This document shows positions 1 through 5,544 of a stretch of DNA of 10,761 nucleotides, in pieces. The DNA comes from Oscillospiraceae bacterium (GTDB lineage: Bacteria > Bacillota > Clostridia > Oscillospirales > Oscillospiraceae). The notes under the pieces were generated by a model. It saw only the letters and a list, made by a program, of their open reading frames with translations. It did no database searches and was not told where the DNA came from. The stretch spans positions 1 to 10,761 of the forward strand of contig JAEEUX010000066.1 of assembly GCA_016290695.1 (NCBI GenBank), given 5' to 3'. A program made the position numbers and the translations under genes. Position 1 is the first letter of the stretch; each line of letters opens with the position of its first letter.

Positions 1-1226
1 TTTTCAGCAAGGTATTCCGCGTATTTTTCAGCTGCAATCCTTGTCGCCGAAAATGTAGGAAACATATATGTAAGTTGATAAACGTCAGAAAAAACCATGT
101 TTTCATATGAAATTTCATTATCATATATGCTATTTAGCAAAGCCGTTCCGTCTATGTATAACACAGCCGCAATTGAACTATCCAGGTTCTCTAAACTTGG
201 AATACTCGGAGTGTTACTGTAAACGAGCTGTTTTTCATTTTTCAGCTCTTCGTAGCTTTTGTCGGCAACCACAACTGTGCAAACATCCCTGTGATTACCG
301 GCTTCCACGACAACAATGAACGGACCGACCTTTTTGTTTACCGTAAGAAAACCATCCGCTGTTAGGCTAACAGAATCTTTGTCTTCCTCGTCAACATCCA
401 ACGCTGTCCACTTCAAATCAGGATTTCTGAGCCAGGGATCGGTATACGCGTTAAGCTGATACGGCTGTCCGACCTGAACATACACCATTTTTTCGCTTAC
501 GCTTACGGACTTAACATTCTCCGTTCCGTCCACAGGGCACTCCGGCAAATCCTCAAGCGTCACCTTAACGCGGCCGTCCCTCTTTGCCACTCTCGAAATA
601 ATCGTCGCGACCTCGCTGCGAAGGATATTTGTTCCGGGCTTGAAGGTTCCGTATTTATCGCTTCCGCTCAGGATTCCCGCGTTATACAGGAGATACGCGG
701 CGTCGCAGAAGCGCATTGAGGAGTTAATATCGGGTATTGCGCCGTCTTCAAGGCTGTTTATATTCTCAAAAGCTTCTGACGGCAAAGCCCTTGCGAGTAT
801 AGAAACGAAATCGGCACGCGTCGCTTTTTCGGTATAGTTAAAGTACTCACAGGCACCGATTATTTCCTTCTCTATCGCATAGTCAACGTAAACCTGATAC
901 CACGGTTCTCCCTGCTTGAACGCCGAGCTGTCGCCGTTATATATCTTATTCAGGCGCGCCGCTATAGCAACGGTTTCTGCAATCGTGATATTTCCCGAGG
1001 GGTTAAACGTGGTTTTTCCGCTTCCGTTCATAAGGTCAAGCTTATATGCTTCCCCGACATACGAGGCATACCACGCTTCGGCGCTTACATCTCCGAACAT
1101 ACCCTGTGTATATGTTCTCTTTTCTGTAAAATTATCAAGGCTTTTTTTCGTTTCCGCTGCCGCAGCGGCACAGGAAAGCAGAAGTGTTAAAACCAAACAT
1201 AAAATCAGATAGCCCGCTTTTTTCAT
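1..1226 (-). CDS. Secreted SLH-domain protein with Ig-like (Big2-type) domain, C-terminus beyond window
   Basis: An open frame of 408 codons runs from an ATG at 1226 to the left edge with no stop, so the C-terminus is missing. Residues 1-25 form a signal peptide (MKK, hydrophobic stretch, AAAAAE). LLSC at 16-19 also resembles a lipobox, so lipid anchoring is an alternative to ordinary cleavage. Three SLH-like modules follow at about 42-92 (FGDVSAEAWYASYV, FNPSGNITIAETVAIAARL), 103-150 and 163-214 (FKPGTNILRSEVATIISRVA). SLH triplets usually hold proteins to cell-wall polymers. Residues 238-320 fit a bacterial Ig-like domain (VSVSEKMVYVQVGQPYQLNA to CTVVVA). Residues 321-408 match nothing I recognise. 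GGAGAG lies 7 nt before the ATG. The gene is lower in GC than its neighbours. The surface role is well supported by the domains; the specific function is unknown. Confidence 0.88.
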   Translation of the reverse strand, partial: MKKAGYLILCLVLTLLLSCAAAAAETKKSLDNFTEKRTYTQGMFGDVSAEAWYASYVGEAYKLDLMNGSGKTTFNPSGNITIAETVAIAARLNKIYNGDSSAFKQGEPWYQVYVDYAIEKEIIGACEYFNYTEKATRADFVSILARALPSEAFENINSLEDGAIPDINSSMRFCDAAYLLYNAGILSGSDKYGTFKPGTNILRSEVATIISRVAKRDGRVKVTLEDLPECPVDGTENVKSVSVSEKMVYVQVGQPYQLNAYTDPWLRNPDLKWTALDVDEEDKDSVSLTADGFLTVNKKVGPFIVVVEAGNHRDVCTVVVADKSYEELKNEKQLVYSNTPSIPSLENLDSSIAAVLYIDGTALLNSIYDNEISYENMVFSDVYQLTYMFPTFSATRIAAEKYAEYLAE

Positions 1227-1308
1227 ACTGTCTCTCCGTTTCATTCGTTTCTAATGTTTTCACTCATATAATAGGCCAATTTTTATGCAATTTGCATGAT
1301 ACATATCA

Positions 1309-1337
1309 TTATTAGCATATCTGATATATATTGTCAA
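1309..1337 (-). promoter_or_regulatory. Promoter of the SLH-protein gene
   Basis: On the minus strand TTGACA (1337-1332) is followed by a 17-nt spacer and TAATAA (1314-1309). TGC immediately before it makes an extended -10. The -35 is a perfect consensus, while the -10 core is weak. Transcription would start near 1302, leaving a leader of about 75 nt. Two small palindromes sit at and below the start region: ATGATA-CA-TATCAT (1296-1309) and ATGCAA-T-TTGCAT (1285-1297). They could be operators, but nothing identifies a binding protein. Confidence 0.65.
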
Positions 1338-1349
1338 CACAAACAATTC

Positions 1350-1395
1350 AAAAAACAAAAAATACAGGTTCAAATCCGAATATTTGAACCTGTAT
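1350..1395 (-). terminator. Intrinsic terminator of the LysR-family gene
   Basis: A perfect 14-bp inverted repeat (arms 1362-1375 and 1382-1395, 6-nt loop) is followed on the minus strand by a T-rich run, TTTTTGTTTTTT (1361-1350). This is a textbook Rho-independent terminator, about 60 nt past the regulator's stop. It also separates the regulator from the promoter of the SLH gene. Confidence 0.85.
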
Positions 1396-1414
1396 GTCAT
1401 AGCTTTTACACCAA

Positions 1415-1437
1415 ATATTGAACTCTCAGTTCAATAT
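1415..1437 (-). repeat. Second inverted repeat between the regulator gene and its terminator
   Basis: A perfect 10-bp inverted repeat, ATATTGAACT-ctc-AGTTCAATAT, has a 3-nt loop. No T-run follows it, so it is not a terminator by itself. Its arms share the core TTGAAC/GTTCAA with the terminator hairpin at 1362-1395, so the two could cross-pair in RNA or be related operator-like sites. Confidence 0.6.
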
Positions 1438-1456
1438 ACCATTAAATTTACTGGCT

Positions 1457-2314
1457 TCATATCTCCGGGAACTGCTCGCGGAATATCTCCAGCATCGGAT
1501 TGGTGTTCCCGCGCTTCCACATTATGATTTCCACAGTTTCTCCGAGCTCCGGGAAATGGATGAACCGCAGATTGGGGTTATTCCTCAGCGCGTGGTTGCC
1601 GTTGAGGACGAAGTTTCCGTAGCCCGCCTCAAGCCATAGGGCGAGCGTGCCGATATCCGGCGCGAAAAGCTTTTTTCCCCCGCCCGTCAGCCTCGGCGGG
1701 ATGAACTGCGACTCCCCCTCCGAAAGCGCGAGGAAAGTATCGTCCTGAAAGTCTTCGAGGCAAAGATCCTTCTTCTCAAGCTTCGGGTGGCTCGCCGGAA
1801 CGACGAGATAATTTTTCGTGACGGCGACGCGCTGATATTCAAATTTTTCCTCGTCTGTCACGTTAAAGGTCGCGCCGAAGGCGATGTCAAGGTCGCCGGA
1901 ATCAAGCTTGGCGAAAAGCTCTGTAAGCGTATGCCGCGAGAGATTAACAAGCACGTCGGGGCATTTTTCGTGAAAGCTTTTCAGCGCGTCGGAATACGGC
2001 GGGCAAACAAGCTGCCCCTCCGCCATGCCCACACGAAGGCTGCCCTCAAAGCCCTGGCTTATCGCCGTCGCCTTCTCAACGAGAGCCTGATAATCCGCCG
2101 CAAGCCGTTTAAGTCCTTCTGCGAGCGCTTCACCCGCCGGAGTAAGGCGCACGGACTTCTTCTCTCGGATGAAAAGGGGGATATCAAGCTCCTCCTCCAT
2201 CGCCGCTATCTGCCGGCTCAGCACCGGCTGGGACAGATAAAGCCTGTCGGCTGCGCGAGTAAAGCTCAAACATTCCGCAGCCGCAAGAAAACACTTGATA
2301 TGCGAAAAATTCAT
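1457..2314 (-). CDS. LysR-family transcriptional regulator
   Basis: A 285-residue protein, close to the usual 290-300 of the family. Residues 1-60 form the winged helix-turn-helix (SFTRAADRLYLSQPVLSRQIAAMEEELDIPLF, then the wing with RLTPAGEAL). A linker helix spans roughly 60-90. The rest is the periplasmic-binding-protein-like effector domain (GSLRVGMAEGQ, LDIAFGAT, YLVVPASHP). The ATG at 2314 is preceded by GGAGG at 9 nt and a second GGAG only 2 nt away. LysR proteins usually act on a divergent neighbour, but here both flanking genes are co-directional, so the target is not visible. The ligand cannot be read from the sequence. An intrinsic terminator follows at 1350-1395. Confidence 0.93.
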   Translation of the reverse strand: MNFSHIKCFLAAAECLSFTRAADRLYLSQPVLSRQIAAMEEELDIPLFIREKKSVRLTPAGEALAEGLKRLAADYQALVEKATAISQGFEGSLRVGMAEGQLVCPPYSDALKSFHEKCPDVLVNLSRHTLTELFAKLDSGDLDIAFGATFNVTDEEKFEYQRVAVTKNYLVVPASHPKLEKKDLCLEDFQDDTFLALSEGESQFIPPRLTGGGKKLFAPDIGTLALWLEAGYGNFVLNGNHALRNNPNLRFIHFPELGETVEIIMWKRGNTNPMLEIFREQFPEI

Positions 2315-2396
2315 TTCTCCGCGCCTCCTCGTCAGACGGATAAGACATTGACTTCAGGACTAAATGTTCATCCACCGTATAAGCACCGGCAGAACA

Positions 2397-2402
2397 ATTA
2401 TA
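2397..2402 (-). promoter_or_regulatory. Possible -10 box for the LysR-family gene
   Basis: A perfect TATAAT lies on the minus strand about 83 nt before the regulator's ATG, in an AT-rich stretch. No good -35 lies 16-18 nt upstream (AAACAA at 17 nt), so an activator or autoregulation may be needed. The -35 position overlaps one arm of the hairpin at 2422-2452. Confidence 0.4.
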
Positions 2403-2421
2403 TTTACTATTTTTTAATGTT

Positions 2422-2556
2422 GTTTTTGACGGGGCTTTGCCTCGGCAAAAACACCTGCCTCTCGCGCCGACCAACGAGGCGGGAGCCGAAGAGCGAAGCC
2501 GAGGCGATTAGCGCGAGCAACTCACACGAGAGCCCAGCGTAGCGGGTCTCGTGTGA
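2422..2556. repeat. Block of three consecutive inverted repeats
   Basis: The first unit is 2422-2452: GTTTTTG/CAAAAAC arms with further inner pairing GGC-TTT-GCC. The second is 2461-2517: CTCGCGC/GCGCGAG arms around a 43-nt GC-rich interior. The third is 2522-2556: TCACACGAGA/TCTCGTGTGA arms with inner CCC/GGG pairing. The third begins 7 nt after the purB stop and could block 3' exonucleases or pause polymerase. It has no T-run, so it is not a standard terminator. The block lies between two co-directional genes and encodes no protein I believe in. It could be a structured RNA tail or a dispersed palindromic element. Confidence 0.6.
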
Positions 2557-2563
2557 AGGCATT

Positions 2564-4000
2564 TTATACCTTCAGTTCTGCCTTTCTGCCCACGGCGTTC
2601 GGATACTTTTCGAGCACCGGGCGCACAAAGCCCGCCATAAGCTCCTCGACCTGCTGTGCCGAACGCCCCGTGTAGGACACGGGCGAAAGCTCCGCGCGTA
2701 TTTCCTCCTCCGTGAGGCCAAAGGCCGGGTCGCCGGCAATTCTGCTTATAAGGTCGTTGGGCTTGCCCTCCTCCTTCACGACGGCTCCCGCCGCAATAGA
2801 ATGGACCCTTATGCGCTCATGCAGCTCCTGGCGGTTGCCGCCGTTTTTGACCGCGCGCATCATTATATTCTCCGTCGCCATGAACGGGAGCTCCTCGGAA
2901 ACGTGCTTCTCGATGACCTTCGGGTAAACCTTTATGCCGGAGGCGACATTGAGGTAAATATTCAAAATCGCGTCTACTGCGAGGAACGCCTCGGGGACGG
3001 AAATGCGCTTGTTCGCCGAATCGTCCAGCGTGCGTTCCAGCCACTGGTTGTAGGCCGTCATCGCCGGGTTCAGCGTGTCCGCCATAACGTAGCGCGCCAG
3101 GGAGCATATACGCTCGCAGCGCATGGGGTTGCGCTTGTAGGGCATGGCTGAGGAACCTATCTGCTTGCCCTCAAAGGGCTCCTCAAGCTCCTTTAGATGC
3201 GAAAGCAGACGCATATCGGTTGCAAATTTTCCCGCGCTCTGGGCAACGGAGGAAAGCGCGGTGACGACCTGATAGTCTATTTTGCGCGTATAAGTCTGCC
3301 CCGACACGGGCAAAACCTCGTCAAAGCCCATTTCAGCGGCAATCAGGCGCTCCATTTCCTTGATTTTATCGGTGTCGCCGCCGAAAAGCTCCATAAAGCT
3401 CGCCTGAGTACCGGTCGTGCCCTTGGAGCCGAGAAGCTTGAGCGAGGAAATGCGGTACTCTATATCCTGCAGGTCCATCAAAAGGTCCTGCAGCCAAAGG
3501 CTCGCGCGTTTGCCGACGGTGGTTAGCTGCGCGGGCTGAAAATGCGTGAAGCCGAGCGTCGGCAGGCTGCGGTATTCCATAGCAAAATCCGAAAGCGCCG
3601 CTATTACTGCAACGAGCCTGTCTCGAATAATCGTGAGGCCCTCGCGCAGAAGGATAATGTCGGTATTATCCGTAACGTAGCAGCTCGTCGCGCCGAGGTG
3701 GATTATCGGCATCGCCTTTGGACACACCGTGCCAAAGGTATGCACGTGCGCCATAACGTCATGGCGCAGTTCCTTTTCCTTGGCGGCTGCAAGCTCAAAA
3801 TCTATATCGTCTATATGCGCTTCCATCTCCGAAATCTGCTCCGCGCTTATCGGCAGGCCGAGCTTCATTTCCGCGCGGGCAAGCGCTATCCAGAGCCTGC
3901 GCCACGTTGAAAATTTCTTCTGCGGGGAAAACAGGTAAAGCATCTCGCCGCTGGCGTAACGCGAAGCGAGCGGGCTTTCGTAATTCATTTTATCTGACAT
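2564..4000 (-). CDS. purB: Adenylosuccinate lyase, animal-like clade
   Basis: Cleaves adenylosuccinate to AMP and SAICAR to AICAR, releasing fumarate; a cytosolic enzyme and normally a homotetramer. The protein is 478 residues long. Fumarase/aspartase-superfamily motifs are clear: HDVMAHVHTFG (80-90), TLGFTHFQPAQ (148-158, with a conserved His) and the signature SSAMPYKRNP (283-292, with the catalytic Ser in the flexible loop). Length and many segments (KGTTGTQASF, GQTYTRK, ERTLDDSAN, ELPFMATENI) look like human ADSL more than the shorter Bacillus PurB. The start at 4000 is chosen because GGAGG lies 8 nt before it. An in-frame ATG at 4015 overlaps that site and has no site of its own. The nearest upstream gene makes aspartate, whose carbon skeleton PurB releases as fumarate. 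The promoter is at 4100-4128. Confidence 0.95.
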   Translation of the reverse strand: MSDKMNYESPLASRYASGEMLYLFSPQKKFSTWRRLWIALARAEMKLGLPISAEQISEMEAHIDDIDFELAAAKEKELRHDVMAHVHTFGTVCPKAMPIIHLGATSCYVTDNTDIILLREGLTIIRDRLVAVIAALSDFAMEYRSLPTLGFTHFQPAQLTTVGKRASLWLQDLLMDLQDIEYRISSLKLLGSKGTTGTQASFMELFGGDTDKIKEMERLIAAEMGFDEVLPVSGQTYTRKIDYQVVTALSSVAQSAGKFATDMRLLSHLKELEEPFEGKQIGSSAMPYKRNPMRCERICSLARYVMADTLNPAMTAYNQWLERTLDDSANKRISVPEAFLAVDAILNIYLNVASGIKVYPKVIEKHVSEELPFMATENIMMRAVKNGGNRQELHERIRVHSIAAGAVVKEEGKPNDLISRIAGDPAFGLTEEEIRAELSPVSYTGRSAQQVEELMAGFVRPVLEKYPNAVGRKAELKV

Positions 4001-4022
4001 CGGCCAAACCTCCATAATGCTG

Positions 4023-4099
4023 AAAAAGACGCCGCTTGCGGGATAAAGCGGAGAGGGGCGCAGGACGCTCCTTCCCGCCCCTCTCCGGGCGACGTCTTT
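4023..4099 (-). terminator. Hairpin terminator between the aminotransferase gene and purB
   Basis: The inner stem is a perfect 11 bp, GGAGAGGGGCG (4050-4060) with CGCCCCTCTCC (4076-4086), and its loop can pair further (AGGA/TCCT). The outer stem AAAGACG/CGTCTTT (4025-4031 with 4093-4099) is followed on the minus strand by TTTTT (4027-4023). It lies about 40-110 nt past the aminotransferase stop. The outer and inner stems are separated by unequal loops. The purB -10 overlaps the distal outer arm. Confidence 0.65.
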
Positions 4100-4128
4100 A
4101 TTATATTTGTTTTTTTGTTCCCTTGCAA
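4100..4128 (-). promoter_or_regulatory. Promoter of purB with palindromic -35
   Basis: On the minus strand TTGCAA (4128-4123), a 17-nt spacer and a perfect TATAAT (4105-4100). The -35 is the centre of a perfect 14-bp palindrome, TCCCTTGCAAGGGA (4119-4132), a likely operator for a dimeric regulator. The predicted start near 4093 lies inside the terminator hairpin, leaving a leader of about 92 nt. Confidence 0.65.
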
Positions 4129-4135
4129 GGGATAA

Positions 4136-5326
4136 TCAGGAATTAATGAATTTTTCGAGCCTGTCGAGCCCTTCCTTGATGTTCTCCATCGAGGCGGCGT
4201 AGGTCCAGCGGACGAACATAGGCGCGCCGAAGCCGCTGCACGGAACGACGGCGACATTCTCCTTCTCAAGGAATGCCATAGCGAAATCGTCGCCGTTATT
4301 GATTAGCTTCCCGGCTATAGTCCTGCCCGCGAGCTTTTCCATGTTCATCATAACGTAGAACGCGCCCTCCGGCTTAATGCAGCTAACGCCCTCTATCGTG
4401 TTCATGCGCTCGACAATGTAGTTGCGCCTGCGCTCAAATTCGTCGTGCATCTTCGCGATGCTGCTCTGGTCGCCCGTAAGGGCTTCGATGGCGGCATACT
4501 GCGAAATGGTGCTCGGCGCGCTCGTGGAGTGGCTGAGGTAATTGGCCATGAGCTTAGCCAGCTTCTTGTTCGAGGCGGTGTAGCCAATTCTCCAGCCCGT
4601 CATTGCGTAGCTCTTGGAAACGCCGTTTACCACTATCGTGCGCTCGCGCAGGTCGCCTCCGAGGGCCGCGACGCTTGTAAACTCGCGGTTATCGTAAAGG
4701 AGCTTATAATATATCTCATCCGAAAGGATATACAGATCGTGCTTCACGCAGACCTCCGCAAGAGCCTCAAGCTCCTTGCGACCATAAAACATACCCGTCG
4801 GGTTCGAGGGATTGTTGAGGATAAGGAGCTTTGTCTTCGGCGTGATTGCCGCTTCAAGCTGCGCGGGAGTCATCTTAAAACCGCTCGCCTCGGAGCATTC
4901 CACCGTAACGGGGACGCCGCCCGCCATAGCCACGGCCTCGGTGTACGTTACCCAATAGGGCGCGGGAACGATAACCTCGTCGCCGGGGTTAATGAGGCAC
5001 ATGAGCGCGACGAAAATATTATGCTTCGCGCCGCTGGCAACGACTATCTCGGCGGGCTCGTAGCCCACGCCTATATCGGCAAGGAGCCTGTCGCACACAG
5101 CCTGACGCAGCGGAATAAGACCGGCTGCGGGAGTATACTTCGTCTTGCCCTCGTTTATTGCCTTTATTGCCGCCGCCTTGATATTGTCCGGCGTATCAAA
5201 ATCCGGCTCGCCCGTTCCGAAGCTTACGACGGGGAAGCCGTCGGCCTTCAGCTTTTTCGCCAGCGAATCGACGGCAAGCGTGGATGATTCGTGTACTGCA
5301 AGAGCTCTTACAGAAAGATCCTTCAT
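4136..5326 (-). CDS. aspB: Class I aspartate aminotransferase (I-beta subgroup)
   Basis: A PLP-dependent enzyme that moves the amino group between glutamate/2-oxoglutarate and aspartate/oxaloacetate. It has 396 residues, the usual size. Visible fold-type I residues: FGTGEPDF (36-43), PLP-contacting Asn in NPSNPTG (N175), Asp in SDEIYY (D203), the Schiff-base lysine in SKSYAMTGWRIGY (K238), and the carboxylate-binding Arg in FVRWTYA (R373). The start at 5326 is preceded by GGGAGGG at 7 nt. A GTG nine codons upstream (5353) lies before that site and is rejected. The subgroup resembles Bacillus AspB; some members also accept prephenate, so the exact substrate is uncertain. Its product, aspartate, feeds purine synthesis, which fits the next gene. 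Confidence 0.92.
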   Translation of the reverse strand: MKDLSVRALAVHESSTLAVDSLAKKLKADGFPVVSFGTGEPDFDTPDNIKAAAIKAINEGKTKYTPAAGLIPLRQAVCDRLLADIGVGYEPAEIVVASGAKHNIFVALMCLINPGDEVIVPAPYWVTYTEAVAMAGGVPVTVECSEASGFKMTPAQLEAAITPKTKLLILNNPSNPTGMFYGRKELEALAEVCVKHDLYILSDEIYYKLLYDNREFTSVAALGGDLRERTIVVNGVSKSYAMTGWRIGYTASNKKLAKLMANYLSHSTSAPSTISQYAAIEALTGDQSSIAKMHDEFERRRNYIVERMNTIEGVSCIKPEGAFYVMMNMEKLAGRTIAGKLINNGDDFAMAFLEKENVAVVPCSGFGAPMFVRWTYAASMENIKEGLDRLEKFINS

Positions 5327-5357
5327 ATACGGTCCCTCCCGATGGTGGTTCACGCGA

Positions 5358-5372
5358 ACGCGCTCGGCGCGT
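5358..5372 (-). repeat. Small GC-rich hairpin in the aminotransferase leader
   Basis: ACGCGC-TCG-GCGCGT is a perfect 6-bp stem with a 3-nt loop, about 20 nt upstream of the ribosome binding site in the predicted leader. It has no T-run. It may stabilise the mRNA 5' end or be incidental. Confidence 0.35.
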
Positions 5373-5404
5373 CCGCTCGGTTTATTAGCTTAAAGATTAT
5401 TGAC

Positions 5405-5433
5405 ATTATACTTATAGAAATGCAGGATTGCAA
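5405..5433 (-). promoter_or_regulatory. Promoter of the aspartate aminotransferase gene
   Basis: On the minus strand TTGCAA (5433-5428), a 17-nt spacer and a perfect TATAAT (5410-5405). The start would be near 5398 with a leader of about 70 nt. A second ATTGCAA (5441-5447) repeats the -35 element 14 bp upstream. The purB promoter has the same -35, spacing and -10. Confidence 0.75.
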
Positions 5434-5507
5434 GTAAAAAATTGCAAAAACTTCATTTTTTCTTCGATTAATGCCTGCAAACTATGCCTCAGGCGCAACT
5501 TTGCACT

Positions 5508-5544
5508 AAAAACGGGTCTAAGCGAGGGGCTGTTTGAACGCTTA
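5508..5544 (-). terminator. Weak candidate terminator after the HyuA-type gene
   Basis: TAAGCG/CGCTTA (5539-5544 with 5519-5524) forms a 6-bp stem that includes the stop codon, with a 14-nt loop. TTTTT (5512-5508) follows 6 nt after the stem. The gap makes this a poor intrinsic terminator. I see no better one before the next promoter. Confidence 0.3.

Noticed and set aside
1787..2542. Plus-strand frame of 251 codons over the LysR-family gene and the hairpin block
   Set aside because: It is antisense to a well-supported LysR protein, is rich in Arg and Lys, and has no domain or ribosome binding site.
2422..2556. A complete transposon-derived MITE
   Set aside because: No overall terminal inverted repeats or target-site duplication could be seen around the block; copy number cannot be tested here.
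4001..4015. Upstream ATG at 4015 as the purB start
   Set aside because: It overlaps the GGAGG that serves the ATG at 4000 and has no ribosome binding site of its own; the MSDKMNYESPL start matches the family better.
4025..4117. Plus-strand reading of the 4025-4099 hairpin as a terminator, because TTTGTTTTTTT follows
   Set aside because: No plus-strand gene exists upstream to terminate, and that T-rich stretch is explained as the spacer of the purB promoter.
5327..5353. GTG at 5353 as the aminotransferase start
   Set aside because: The strong GGGAGGG lies downstream of it and is correctly spaced for the ATG at 5326.
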